Shown piece by piece: positions 45,371 to 59,055 of a stretch of DNA of 64,000 nucleotides. The notes under the pieces were generated by a model. That model was not told where the DNA came from. It saw nothing but the letters and a program-made list of their open reading frames with translations, and did not search any database. Numbering within the stretch: position 1 is the first letter of the stretch; each line of letters starts with the position of its first letter. The position numbers and the translations under genes are program-made. The stretch comes from Inonotus obliquus (Eukaryota > Basidiomycota > Agaricomycetes > Hymenochaetales > Hymenochaetaceae): the NCBI GenBank assembly GCA_032164295.1, contig JAJHTX010000004.1, positions 1,178,001 to 1,242,000 on the forward strand. Direction: 5' to 3'.

Positions 45371-48112
45371 TCACAACTTCCGAGTCCCAGGAGCGTAGCT
45401 TTCATTCCTCTCAAAGATAAGCCAAGGCTTCCTCTCCGCAAGATCAAGCACCATTTCCGCAAAATAACTATTCGCCCACGCAAACCATGGACGCGTGTAC
45501 GCACTTGCATCGTAGATGTCGACGGATTCGTGAATCAGACCGAGGCCGAACGTGTTCTGGAGACGACGCAAAAAAAGAGTTGGGTGTAAGAAGCGAAAGA
45601 GAGGGGATTTGTTGAGACTTGTTACGTACATTTGTGATCATGTATAGAGCATGTGTGATTTCCTCATCGTCGTCCGTTCCGTAAATCGACGAAATAAGGG
45701 ACATAGGCCTGCAAAAACGACGTATATCCATAAGTGGCAAACGCATAAATTAGCAAACTGATAGGCAGACATACCAGGGATGCCATGCATTAGCATGCGG
45801 ACCTCTATTCAATATTATCCCCTGGTTACAAGTGGAAAGAGCAGACCAGTCTTACGAACCCGATACCCGAAAAGTTTACCCCTTTCGCAAAGTACGGGTT
45901 CCGGCGTGATAGAAGGAGGTTCCGTGTAGCGACGTATGTTGGATCCGTTTTGTCTATACGCAAGGGGAAGTACAAAGTTATTGAGATCAATTGAGTACAT
46001 GATGCTGAAGTCTAAGGAGCAAGACGAGATGCCTTACCTAGGAAACCGAGATATGGCAACGAAAGAAGAGACTATCACAGAAGGTAGAGACTGGTTTGTG
46101 ATGCTTGAAGGCACAAAATTGGCATGGTACTAACAGGAACGTTTGCATCGTCCATAACATATCTTGAACCCAAACCTACCATATATATTAGCTCATGAAA
46201 CAGTACGCAGATGATAGCGAGGCCTTCTTACCATTTGTCTCATACGCAAATATATCATTCTCGACCTGAGATACAAGAAAAGCTTATCAGCTCCTTTCCA
46301 CGGAACGAAACAGTCGGAAAGGACGTGCAGTAGTATTCCAAATTGCGCTGGTAATCCTCGCGCTAACGCTCCTAGCAAGTGTCGATATATTGGAGAACTG
46401 ACCAACCGAGTCGAGCATATCCGCAAGGTGCGTGAGCTCAACAGCCAACATCGCATTTGCTGGAGTCAAGAACGCTGAAAAAAATATTGATGGATAATTA
46501 AACGTCCGTAGATTGACTATAACGATTCTCACCATATGTACTCAAATCATCACTTGGTCTATGATGCGTCCCCACAAGACCCGTATATCCCTTCGGTTCA
46601 CCATTCCCCGCATTATTTACAGCGGGACTCAATGCTCCGTTTCCACCCGTCCAGTTGTAAAAAGAGATGAAATTGAAGTTTTCGTCCCAGGTAGGTTGGG
46701 ATTGTTCGTCGATGACTCGGAATATTTGGGAGATCGCTGTTAGCCCTATTGTGATATACGAGTATGAGATCCAAGGAAGAGTCCTTGTTAGTAAGGGATG
46801 ATAGCCTACATTCTGTGTCGATGATGGAAGAGTCGTTTGTTGCTGTATAGTATGAACGAGAGAGCTTGATGAAGCCGCACAACGAGTCGATCTCATACTA
46901 CAGGGGAGCATTGTGACTATATTCTTCATATTATTGTGGTAAATATCCACCGCTCACCTTGCACTCAAACACTGTGTTATTGTCCACAGGCCTACAAACA
47001 CAATTAGCTTGAACTCTACCAGACAATTATACCAATGGAACTCGCGGATTCACAGTCACCCCCAGTGCCCAATCATTCACAGTCGGTGCAAGCCCACTTT
47101 CCGGAGGAGGTTGGAAGGCCCCGCAGTACGGGTACTCAGAGATGTATCTTGCCTATCCGTGGTGCATTAGCGAAATCATACAGGACTTGTGATTGGTGCT
47201 TGTAAAAAGTTCCGTATACCTCGTTGTGTATGACAGCTTTAACCAAGGTGGCAAGTTCTTGGTCCCCCCCTAGGAGAGAGTGATAATGCGCGAACTGGAT
47301 TTTGGAACAGACTTTCATTAATGAAACGAATCAAACGTAATCTATTTCGAGGACTCACCTGGTTCGCAGTGTCCCGCAACCATTGGGCGCTTCAAGGTTC
47401 TAAGTTAGCAACTGGAAACCGGGCTAGACACAGGCATACGTGATATCCTAAAGCAAGAGAAAGGTGGTTCAACACGAGCTCAGACATATTATTTAAAGGG
47501 CCCTTACTCCGGTAATGATAAAAGCAATGTTCTCAGTCTGCAACAAGGCATAATTATATTCAGCGAACACCATTCGTTCAGCTAGAAGACAAAACCCGCA
47601 CCGCATTGAAATACCTTACAGTCGTATCTACCCACCAACAAACCACTTCAGTACCGGTTGTTCCAGACATACTGTACGTACATCACATCTTTTCACAAAA
47701 ACGCACCTAAAGTATTCGGAAACGTATTTTCGAACAACCTCGCAATATCCGGGTCCTTCAGTCGTGCTTTCATGTCTTCAATGACACGTTCAACAGAAGA
47801 GCTAGCGAACGTCCGGCATTCTGGTGCGGGGCGCATGTATGGGAGGGCGAGTAGTCCGGTTGAGAAGGGACCATGAGGCGTCTTGTTGATTTCAAAAGGT
47901 ACAAGAGCCACGCGTTGTCAGTGCATGTTTTGTAGGGTAGTATTAGTCTTAGATAGACGTACCTGAGAGTACTCCGTATAATCCGGACACTGCGCTCTTG
48001 CAAACAACGCACCGCCAGCAGGGGAACTCCGACTCCCTCCACCAAACCAATTCAAACCCGCCAACAACACACCAAATACACCTTTCCTTATCGTCTTCAC
48101 CGTCTTCATCAT
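45371..48112 (-). CDS. GH125 exo-alpha-1,6-mannosidase-like protein (MUG157 family)
   Basis: About 17 small exons. The N-terminal exon (48112-47963) encodes a possible signal peptide (TIRKGVFGVLLAGLNWFGGG) then CPDYTEYSQ. Conserved blocks follow in order: PYMRPAPECRTF, DPDIARLFENTFPNTL, DTTVRYFNA, ENIAFIITG, DITAQWLRDTANQ (a catalytic-acid region), YPYCGAFQPPP, VFECKYEIDSL, RVIDEQSQPTW, HRPSDD, FLTPANAMLAVEL, FAYETNG, VMDDANVPSLLSLPYLGF, TRNLLLSRRNPYF, GIGGPH, WHPWPMSL, GLIHESVD and RPWFAWANS. Exon 47447-47440 is only eight bases. One junction (exon ending 47033 to exon starting 46991) is off by one base for every canonical splice pair. The intron before FAYETNG seems to start with GC. In-frame ATGs at 48319 and 48400 are alternative starts. 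Confidence 0.88.
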
Positions 48113-48817
48113 TCGTCCAGCGATACTCTTAAGCCACCTCCAAGGGTCAGAGAGCAAGAACAAAAACCGAGTATCCCAAGTCTGCCTTGCAGTTACCGTT
48201 CTGATGGTGCCAGTGATAGCATTACCTTTTCTAGCACCCCAGGAGGATGCCCATTCGCTTATATTTACACCAGCGACATAGAGAAGAAAGAACAGATGAA
48301 AGATGATATAGAGAGGCATATGGTGCGTTAGACCTTGTGACCTCAATTTAGGCGGATGGAACTGGATATTCTGTTGTCGGTGGTCACTTATCAGGCGCAT
48401 CCGGCCCGCTCATGCGTTCGTTCCGGTCGTTAATGAAGAGTGTGATTACCGAAACTCCAGCTGAGAGAGTTGATGGAAGAAGAGAACGAGGCAGAAATTG
48501 CGGTTCTCAATATCTCAGAGTCAGAGAGATTCCAATCACCTGACCGCGACGCGTCATAATACGCGTTGAACATGAAGCATACAAAGTGACGAACGGCAAC
48601 CATCATAAGTATAGGCAAGGTGGAATAATACAACTTCAATGAAGAAAGTCTAAGCTAATCTGAATCTCATCGTGGATATTAAAGGAGCGGGGTCGAGCTT
48701 AAACAGTCAGATCAAAATAATACACATCTAGAACTGAAACGAAGAACGATGCGGAGGGACTGCATAAGTATCAGAATATAGACATGGAAGAGTGAAATGA
48801 GAATGAGAGGCGAAGCA
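48113..48817. other. Upstream region of the GH125 gene and 3' region of the Ser-rich gene
   Basis: The mannosidase frame stays open to 48400, so part of this stretch may be coding if an upstream start is used. From 48401 to 48817 I see no gene. Confidence 0.4.
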
Positions 48818-50497
48818 CTAGTGGCAGCTCGTCTCGTTGATACCCTCCTTCCCCGTCTTCGTTGTAGTCTCGACATCCTTGGTCGGTACAGTCGGAGGCG
48901 GCGTCGAGATCCTCTCGGGCATTGGCATTGACTCTTTAGATGGCATCAGGACAAGCGTACGCCCAGCTGGACCAGGCGTAACAGCATCATCAGTCTCCCG
49001 TGTCTCATGCGTATCACGCGACCCCCGTGCGCTCGTTTCGTCCACCTCCGTCGACTCTGACGCGCGCGCATCCTGCTCTTCCGATGTAGTGACACCACCC
49101 TCCACGGATATCGTGGACAATACTTCCTCCTTCGTGTCAACACGAGATTCGTTACTCTCGTCCACACCTTCCTCCCGTATGGAACCGACGTCTTCATCCA
49201 CGAGGCACATGCTCCCGCATTCATCGATGTCCAAAGTCTGACCTCCGGTCCTGAAGCTCGGCGCCGTACGCACACTCCGATCACGACCACCAGGGCCAAG
49301 CGCGCCCAGAACACTCACACCTGCGCTCCACCGACTCATCTCGCTCTCCCAACTATCGCGCCTTGCACTTCGAGGTCTCAACGCTCGGACACTTGCGTTC
49401 GGCTCGTCTCCATCAAGCACGATCTGCGAAATCGAATCACCTGTTCCATCCATGTGACTCAAATGGCTCGCAGTATCAGCACCAGCAACCCACGTGTAAG
49501 TATACGGTGTAGCCGTGCTGTGAGCACGACCGCGGTAATCTCGTTCGGCTAGCGGCGTAGCGAAGGCAGAAGACGCGAGCGTGAGTACAGACGCGTTGTC
49601 AAGTGGCGGCGAGGACGGACGTGGGTTATTGCGAGGGTGGTGGTAGGTATGAGCCGGCGCCTGAAGTGCACTCTGTCCGGTGCGCACGGCTGGACCAACC
49701 GAAGATGGCCGCGAAGAGGGAGGAGACGAAGGAGGCAGGGCGGAGAAAGTAATGAGACCCGGAGGACTGCTATACCCTGTGCTCGATGTCCGCACGTGAG
49801 GCGAGCGTCGTGCGATAGGTGACGTTCCCGGAGTATATGCCGTAACAGATGTGGGCGTTGGTGGAGCCTGAGCGATGTGTGCGACGCCCGGTGTGAGATC
49901 AATTGAGAGCAATGTCGTTGGTTTGGTGCTCGCCGACATACTCTTAAACGTCCGCGGATCGCTCATATAGGAAGATGATACGTAAGACGACGAAGACCGC
50001 GAGGGACTTGGGGAAGGCGGGGATGTAGGTGGAAGCGGGCGGATGGAGGCGTCTTCATCCGCCTCAACTGGGTTCGAGCGAGAACCCCACATGGACGTCG
50101 CCGCGCCACTTGAACGACGATTGCTCATGCCATCATCGGAGCCATCCATGTCGGACATCTCAGTGGTGCTATTGAGTGAGATCTGGTTTGACATTGGGCG
50201 GGGACGGACGAGGTGTCCGTTCTCGTCGACATCACGCGACACCAACGAACGACTCCGTGCTGGCGCTGTATGTAGTTCTTTCAAACTCGTCCCACGCCCC
50301 GAGTAGGTGCTGTCTGCCGAGCCATTCCCGTTGTGGGTATCTGTGAAACGGCGAGCGCGAACGGTTCCGCCGAGTTTACGTTGTAACCAGTTTATGATAG
50401 GTTTGCTTGATTTTCGCTTCATGTTCTTTGAAGGGAGAGTGCGAGGGAGTGGTTGTTGCTGATTATGTTGAGCAGTCGCTATGAGTGGGACCGGCAT
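48818..50497 (-). CDS. Serine/proline-rich protein of 559 residues, function unknown
   Basis: One intronless frame with an ATG start, unusual in this window. I do not recognise a domain. The protein is Ser, Pro, Thr and Arg-rich nearly throughout and probably disordered. Features seen: a basic patch near residue 25 (KRKSSKPIINWLQRKLGG) that could be an amphipathic helix or nuclear signal, many S-P and T-P sites for proline-directed kinases (PPTSPPSPSPSRSSSS), and an acidic Glu/Asp/Thr-rich C-terminal third. It may be a fungal cell-polarity or signalling scaffold, but that is only a guess. Codon use looks normal. It stands head to head with the ARG8 gene, 428 bases apart. Confidence 0.75.
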   Translation of the reverse strand: MPVPLIATAQHNQQQPLPRTLPSKNMKRKSSKPIINWLQRKLGGTVRARRFTDTHNGNGSADSTYSGRGTSLKELHTAPARSRSLVSRDVDENGHLVRPRPMSNQISLNSTTEMSDMDGSDDGMSNRRSSGAATSMWGSRSNPVEADEDASIRPLPPTSPPSPSPSRSSSSYVSSSYMSDPRTFKSMSASTKPTTLLSIDLTPGVAHIAQAPPTPTSVTAYTPGTSPIARRSPHVRTSSTGYSSPPGLITFSALPPSSPPSSRPSSVGPAVRTGQSALQAPAHTYHHPRNNPRPSSPPLDNASVLTLASSAFATPLAERDYRGRAHSTATPYTYTWVAGADTASHLSHMDGTGDSISQIVLDGDEPNASVRALRPRSARRDSWESEMSRWSAGVSVLGALGPGGRDRSVRTAPSFRTGGQTLDIDECGSMCLVDEDVGSIREEGVDESNESRVDTKEEVLSTISVEGGVTTSEEQDARASESTEVDETSARGSRDTHETRETDDAVTPGPAGRTLVLMPSKESMPMPERISTPPPTVPTKDVETTTKTGKEGINETSCH

Positions 50498-50925
50498 TGT
50501 GACTGCTGGGAGAAGGGGGGGAGGATGGTGGCAGGAGGGAAGGACGGACAGCGTAATTAGTCGGCGTGACTCAAAGGGTAGTCACCATGAATAATATAGT
50601 TAGCTATGACTTGTTGGCACGTTATAACTAGTCTGGCACTAATTCAGTGAGGCTGTTGAAAAATTGGAGAATTATACAGGGCAGGGCTGGCCATCTTCGG
50701 CATGTTCGGATTTACCACGATTTTTTATCCATTTTTTTTTCGAATCTATGTGAACTCGCTACTGACTCAATCCTCCTTCCTTCTCGCATGCGGGTGCCAG
50801 TAATCAGTAACAGCTAGCACTGCTGTCCAGGAAGTCCAAGGATACCGCTCAGGCGTCTATCGTATACGGCGTCTCATACTAACTTAAAAGCGCCATAGAC
50901 AGTCCTCAAACATCCACATTCTGCA
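50498..50925. other. Shared promoter region between divergent genes
   Basis: The 428 bases between the Ser-rich protein and ARG8 starts hold no ORF or repeat. T-rich runs (CGATTTTTTATCC and nearby) may be promoter elements for either gene. Confidence 0.4.
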
Positions 50926-52588
50926 ATGACTCTCGCTGTCGCTCGCACTGCAACCAGTGGTAAGGGACTAGCCGCTGTTCGACTTGGTGCGCGACCCGTC
51001 TGGGTTCGTTATATTTCAACCGAGGTGCGAGGCTTTCTCCAAAGACTTTATCCTATGCTCATTTATCCCCAGCACAGGCCCTCTACTGCATACTCCAAAG
51101 TCACCCACCCCGAAACACCGGAATCCCTACCAGAAAGCGTTTCACGAGAAATCTCCTGGGCACAACATGTCCTCCTAGGAGTCTATGCTCGTCCCCAACT
51201 TGTCCTCTCAAAAGGTCAAGGTTGTCATGTCTGGGATACTCAAGGCCGGAAGTATCTCGACTTCACCGCTGGTGTCGCCGTCAACGCTTTGGGCCATGCA
51301 GATCCGGAGTTCGTCCAATGTATGGCAAAGCAGGCCAGCACACTCTCGCATTCGTCAAACGTGTTTTATAACCCCTGGGCGACAGAGCTTGCAGCGTTAC
51401 TTATCAAAGTGACGCAGCGTGAAGGAGGTTTGGGCTTCGCACCAGGATCCATTTCTGAAGAAGGTTCTCCAAACGGTGTGAAAGTCTTCTTTGCCAACTC
51501 CGGAACGGAGGCGAACGAAGGCGCGCTCAAGATCTCGCGGAAAGTTGGGAAAGAGCGTTGGGCAGCTGCGCACTCAAAACCATGGTCCGATCCTGCGTGT
51601 AACAAATTTCGCGTAGCGTCCTTTGAGAACAGTTTCCATGGACGGAGTCTAGGGAGCCTAAGTGCTACCAATAACGTGAAATACCAAGCACCATTCGCGC
51701 CTTTAATCCCCGGATTCGATGTTGGAAGGGTGAACGATGTAGAGGGACTAAGGGCGCTGGTGACGGAAGAAACATGCGCGGTGATTGTTGAGCCTATTCA
51801 AGGCGAAGGCGGAATTTTCGTTGTTGATCGGACATGGCTACGAGCTTTGAGGAAGCGATGCGATGAGGTTGGCGCGGTTTTGATTTATGATGAGATTCAG
51901 GTATACGTCTACACAGGACTTTATCTACTGACTGACTCTAACTGGGTTCGATAAATGTCCTTATTAGTGCGGGCTGTACAGAACAGGAAAACTGTGGGCG
52001 CATTCAACCTTCCCGGTCGATTGCCATCCAGATATCATAACAATGGCGAAGCCTCTTGCAAACGGTTTCCCTATCGGCGCGGTCATGGTACGCGACGAAT
52101 TTGCAGAGTGCATGACTCCAGGTATGCGCAATAACGAGCCTTGCTTCGCATGTCCAGAGAGAAAATAACTTCTTCCTATCGTAGGAACTCATGGCACAAC
52201 TTTTGGCGGCTCTCCACTGGCCTGTGCACTCGGGCATCACGTCCTCACACGCCTCTCCAATCCGTCTTTCTCCACACATATCTCCACTGTTTCCTCACAC
52301 CTTCTCTCACGTCTTTCCCCGTTCCCCCGATGGTTCCCACATGTCGTCAGTAACGAAGGTATCCGTGGTCGGGGACTCATGCTCGGTTTACCATTCACCC
52401 AAAAAGCCATTGACTCGCAGAAAGGCCCGAGCGAGCTGGTAAGGATGAGTCGAGAGCGCGGTGTGCTGTTGCTTTCGGCTGGATCAGATGCTGTAAGGCT
52501 TGTTCCGAGTTTGACTGTGAAGAAGGAAGAAGTGGACTTTGCTGTTGATGTTATTGAAAGCGCTCTTGGGGCGTTGCAGAAACAGTGA
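50926..52588 (+). CDS. ARG8: Acetylornithine aminotransferase, mitochondrial
   Basis: PLP enzyme of arginine synthesis that turns N-acetylglutamate semialdehyde into N-acetylornithine in the mitochondrion. Predicted 494 aa from four exons: 50926-51024, 51073-51900, 51968-52121 and 52185-52588. An Arg-rich, acid-poor presequence (residues 1-33) precedes the class-III aminotransferase domain. Seen in order: GQGCHVWDTQGRKYLDF, NALGHADPEF, FFANSGTEANEGALK, FHGRSLGSLS, EPIQGEGGI, LIYDEIQCGLYRTGK, the PLP lysine in TMAKPLANGFPIGA, THGTTFGGSPLAC, and RGRGLMLGL. The first intron is in frame and could be skipped without a stop, but removing it keeps a better presequence-to-enzyme join. Ornithine aminotransferase is less likely because of the TGKLWAH and GVLLLSAG features. 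Confidence 0.93.
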
Positions 52589-53088
52589 TCATCAGAAACG
52601 GTTCTTTGGATATAGATAATCTAATAATGTTTTCGAGAGGGCATATTGGTGCCGATCTCGCATAGAGTCTGTTGGGATTTATTTTTTCCTTGACTTGAGA
52701 TTGAGTTGGCTCCGATGCATATGTTCCTTCCCGAACAACTGGGACATACAAATGTAAACAAATACTATGTTTACATGACCGGGTAAGAGAATAATACAAC
52801 ATCAGTGACTCTTTCACGTCTTTTGTATCATCCATCACCACCTGTTTCATTCTATCACGCTGTGTAGCATCAAAATATTTCTATCAATCCGCAGTTTTCT
52901 TGCGAAAAAGAATATAATACCGGAGACAAGGAAGGGAGATCGAGCGCGTCAACCGGTTTTGGCAACCCCCGTCCGGTGTCTGTCCACACTTGTTGGCTTT
53001 CTCATCCTCAGCCACGTCTCCATCTTCTACCTCACATACTTAAAAATCGCATTGTCCGCGTTGGATTTAGACTTGAACGTTCACTTGG
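52589..53088. other. Intergenic region
   Basis: The 500 bases between ARG8 and the C2 protein contain no gene or repeat that I can see. The end near 53088 is CT-rich, as in a promoter. Confidence 0.45.
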
Positions 53089-55805
53089 ATGTCTGCTACC
53101 CCCCGCGAAGTCGGGACGCTTGTCGTCGTCATTCTAAAAGCGGTACGTTTACTTGAACATTTGTCCACCCCTGTTCCGGTGTTGACGTTTATCTCAATCA
53201 CCCAACCATTTCTCTCCGTGCGCTGATATTGCATGGTTGATCTTCTACCTTGAAAACTGGGATAACAGCAACACCTCCCCAACAAGCAACGCATAGGGAA
53301 ACAAGACCCATACTGCTGCGTCACGCTTAACGGTGAGAAGCGACGAACACGAGCGATCAAGCGCGGTGGGCAACACCCAGAATGGGATGAAGAAGTACGA
53401 TTCACACTCTTTGAGGATACCGAGGATATTCTCGCGAGGACAGCCTCGGATTCATCCAATAGTCTAGCAAGTACGGGTGAGGGTGGCGCGGGGACGGCAG
53501 GAACACCTCCACCCCCGCCGCCGAAGGAGCAGCAGGACGCGAGGAGGCGGAAGAAAAAGGTGAAGGGCGGGAATGCGATGCACATTGCATGTTTTGCGGA
53601 TGACCCGAAGGAGCCTGAGCTCATTGGGGAGACGTTGGTTGATCTTACGGAGGTGCTCACCAAGGGTGAGACGGATGGTGAGCCGCAAACTTAATCGATC
53701 GTAACAAGATGCTGATATTAGGGCTTAGAATGGTTCACTCTGACATACAAAGATAAGTTCGCCGGAGAAGTGTATCTAGAACTGACATTCTGGTCGAACG
53801 TGCGTAATCCATTCATGACAAGTGTCGTCCAATCAACTTAACATCTTCAACCAATCAGGAAAAGCCGCCCGAGAAAAAAGATAAGACGAGAATGATGAAG
53901 CCCAATAAACAATATGGCGGTCCAGGTTCCTTTGTTCCGTCAGAGAGCGACAACAGCTTTGGCAGCATAGACAGCAGGAGCAGCATATCATCTTCACTAC
54001 GCCCTACCAGCTCGCTTGCACATCTTGATCTTTATCGTCCACCTTACGAACAAACAGTCCGTGGTCAAAGCACGGGAAGAACTCTGGACCAACTCGCAGA
54101 CGAATTCGGCGGCTTGAATGTCGGTAATGGGAGAAGGCGTGAGAGTTATCCGGTGAGGGGATAGGTCTAGCTGGTCTAGAGATTTTTGAATGCTGATGTA
54201 TATACCCTTCCGCAGCCACCAAGGAGTGGACATACGCCGCGCCCAAACTCCACATATTCAGGCTTCAGTACATCTACGTCTTACCACTCGAACGGTTATG
54301 GTTCGGAGGGCTACGACTCCGGATATGACAACCCCACGACACCTGTGCCTCATAGTCACCATCATAGACATTCGTTCGGCGAACCAGGACCTGCGATTCC
54401 AGTATATCAGTCTCCGTACGATGCGAATGCCGTTCACTCGGCTGGGTTTACTGGGCCGCCCTCTCGATCTGTATCGTCCATGTACAGCGTCCCATCGGCT
54501 TCATCGGGATTCACACAGATCACGACGCCCACACCCTCCGGGTTTGCGCCTATGCAAACAGGCAATCCTGTGCCCTCTGGATTTATGCCGCCCTCAGCGG
54601 CTCAGACACCTGTTCCTACTGGATATCCATCGCAACCATCGCAAACCCCTACTCAGTATGGTTACGGAGCCCCACCAACGCATACTCCCGGGCCATCTGG
54701 ATTCATGCCACCTCATTCTGCAATGGGGTATCATCAGCTCACCCCTACTCCTGTCCAAACATACTCAGCATACCAACAATATCCCCCGCTTGGACCGGCC
54801 GCCCCTGCTTCAGCACCACTTCCCGCGTATCCACAAGCATCGACGCCGAATATCCCGACGCCTCCACACTCGGCACACTCGGCACCCCCTCAGCAATACG
54901 TAAATGCTCCTTCCCCGCAACATCCAGGCATCCATTCGCAGCAGTATTCTGTAACGTGTGCACCGAAAACGCCTTCCCCGCCTCAGCAATATCAGCCACC
55001 TGCAGCATTACAGAGTTCGGGGTCACGCCCACTGCCAACTCCTGGACAGAAAAATGGTATGCACCCAGTCACGCCACCGCAAGTTCCGATGCCGGTACCA
55101 CCGCAGGGTGGAAGTCCCTCGCCATCGGGACAGCAGGTGTATGTGAATACACCTCCGCATATGCAGTCTGTTCAGCATTTCCAGCAGACACATCCGCAAC
55201 CACAACAGACATATCCGTTAGCTATGCCACCGGGTCCTCCGTCGCAGCCTCAGACTAATGCGATGGGACTTCCACCTGCGACGCAACAGCAGAATGGTTT
55301 TATGCCACCACCGCCTCCGCCGCCTTTGACTGGAAAACTTCCTGGTCCTCCACCCGCTCCGCCAGTGCAGGTGTATCACCAACAGAGTGTTTCCGATCCA
55401 TTTGACGGACGCGGGAATTCGCCCACACGTCCACCACTTCCTCAGCCTCCATCGGGTATGGGTGCGAATGGGAGTACTAATGGCAATGGTCTAATGTCGC
55501 AGGGTCCTCCCCCTGCTCGTGCTCCGTCAATGCCGTCGATGCGAGGGTCAGTATTCAATCCTCCGCCTCCTCCTCCTCCTTTACCGAATAGACGCGTCGT
55601 CTCGACGCCTCATCACCCTCTCCCTCAGCCTCCCGGCCTTCCGCCTCCTATGCCCAACATGCCTACCATGCCTACCATGCCTCCCCAGCATCAGCAGGCA
55701 CAGAGATGCGTGAATCCAGGGGATATATTCAATCCCGGGCCGCCGCCTCGCCCACCTGCGCAGGTTGCGTATGAGATTTGGCATCCTCCGCCACAGGCGC
55801 AGTAG
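53089..55805 (+). CDS. C2-domain protein with long Pro/Gln-rich tail, Inn1/Fic1-like
   Basis: Predicted about 800 aa from five exons: 53089-53142, 53287-53677, 53729-53799, 53859-54152 and 54216-55805. The N-terminal C2 domain reads GTLVVVILKA, KQDPYCCVTLNGEKRRT, HPEWDEEVRFTLF, and LTYKDKFAGEVYLELTFW. The usual Asp clusters for calcium are mostly missing, as in Inn1. The remaining 600 residues are rich in Pro, Gln, Ser and Tyr, with PPPPPP runs and many PxxP motifs that could bind SH3 domains. Single N-terminal C2 plus proline tail is the layout of yeast Inn1 and fission yeast Fic1, which couple the contractile ring to septum formation. The exon 2 start is uncertain: 53287 keeps the frame but drops a few expected C2 residues; a missed tiny exon is possible. 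Confidence 0.78.
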
Positions 55806-56341
55806 ATGCGGTGATGTACGGACATCGAGTACATGGTCATGGACTCTTTCAAACGACATGAACGAAAGTTAGTATAATTATTGATCTCACGGACTCGCAC
55901 AATCTTCTCTTCACATCACATTCTCGCGAAACAAATAACCAATTTTCTTTCACGCCATATCATTTCAATCCACCCGATACATACATACCAATACCAATAC
56001 CAAGTCATACATCATTCACAATTTGTGTTTTGTTCACTCCATTGTCACTCAATAATCGCAATATATTATACTGTCCTTGCAACGGCAATTCACGAGCTTT
56101 CGTCCCTAGCACATTCAGTTTGAGATTAATTTAGTTGATCAAGAAGTGTTTCGTCGGGTGCCGTTGGTTGAGTGTTCTCTGGATCATGTTGCGTTAAGAG
56201 ACGGTTTTCGCAAGGCTCTTGTAATCGTAACGGAGTAAATCTTGACGCGTACATTTGTGTGTGGTACGAAAGCAAACTCGAAAAGACTAATAAGCACTGA
56301 TAAGTATTCAATCAAACCGTGTACAGTACCAGACAAACCTG
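55806..56341. other. Intergenic gap between convergent genes
   Basis: The 536 bases hold AT-rich 3' UTR-like sequence with a short ACCAATACCAATACCAA repeat near 55988. No gene was seen. Confidence 0.5.
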
Positions 56342-57076
56342 TCAACTTGAATTCGACGCATTGGCATCATCCTTCTGCGCCTGATTCTGAGCCAAAGTCT
56401 TTTCCTCCCTCAATCTAGCCTCCCTCTCCTCTTTCCACTTCGCAATTTCTGTCTCCGTACCCACTAGACCACGTCGAGCGAGATCGATACGAGCTTCGCG
56501 TCGGAGTTTACTTTCTTGGAGACGTGTTCGGGCTTCGCGAGACTGGAGAGTTTCCTCTCCATAAATGATTAGGCCTGTGCACACGACTGGGCGGTTGGGG
56601 AGTAGGTAGGTGAGGGAGGAAGGTGGATGAAGAGGGGGAAGAAGGGGGACGTACAACCCATTGTTAGGAATCCTTTAAATGCTAGAGTTTGTCGTCTGTA
56701 AATATGAAACAGAAATTAAGATATAAGAAGCCAGTTTATTAAGGCATTCATCGTACCGGAAAGTAGGCCAAGTAAAGTGTGCGATCGTCGCCAGCGACGC
56801 TCCGAACAATCCATACTTGATAGCTCCCTAAAGGCACGCATGTATCACTTTGTCAGGGTCTTGGTATGAACATTCAAGAGATTTCAGAGGACAAAAGATA
56901 ATTCGTAGGCCCGATTCGCAGATAGCGAACACCCGTATCCCGATTCAAGTTGAAGGTCGACTGGGAAAACACGAAATTCGGGAAGAATAACTGACCCACG
57001 TTGCAGCTCTAGCAACCTCTCCATACGCGTTATCGATCTCTTCGCGGCGCTTGGCTCGTTGAATCGCTGAAGACAT
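56342..57076 (-). CDS. Small single-span membrane protein, possibly a HIG1/Rcf2-like mitochondrial protein
   Basis: Predicted 140 aa from four exons: 57076-56996, 56827-56757, 56695-56658 and 56574-56342. A basic N-terminus with AKRREEIDNAYGEVARA is followed by a hydrophobic segment (GLFGASLATIAHFTW), a PTFRRQTLAFKGFL loop, a second short hydrophobic stretch (GLIIYGEETL), and a long charged helix (SREARTRLQESKLRREARIDLARRG is its core region). The loop and tail recall fungal HIG1/Rcf2-type respiratory proteins, but the match is weak and I would not name it. The 168-base first intron is long for this window. Confidence 0.7.
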
Positions 57077-57432
57077 TGTCTCTGTAGTGAGATTTTCCTT
57101 CGGGCGACTGGGCACCTGAAAGAAGAAAGTGAAAGGAGATAGGACGCCTCGGAAGATAACTTCGTAACTTCGGTGAGTTAAATCATGCACATCAACGGAG
57201 CTCCGTTACTGGAAATGCGCGTGATCAAGCTTGGTCGCTCAATCGCTAAAAATAGACCGGCAGTTAAAGTGGAATTAAAGATATAACGTCTTGAATGAGG
57301 TCCTGTGGATCTGATAATATCGGATTCAAGTCGAGGTATAGATAAAATATATCCATACAGAACATATACTTTCAGGCAGGTCTACGTAAGCAACAACGCG
57401 AAAGACTACACCCAAGGCGTTTCTTCCCTTCC
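57077..57432. other. Intergenic region
   Basis: The 356 bases between the start of the small membrane-protein gene and the end of the LYS12 gene contain no ORF or repeat that I can see. Confidence 0.45.

Positions 57433-59055
<1,623 letters not shown>

Noticed and set aside
46600..46760. A second apparent frameshift in the GH125 gene between TNDSSIIDTE and SQIFRVIDEQ
   Set aside because: A 66-base intron with donor GTAGGC and acceptor CACAATAG restores the frame and gives DTEWLTAISQIFRVIDEQ, so no lesion is needed there.
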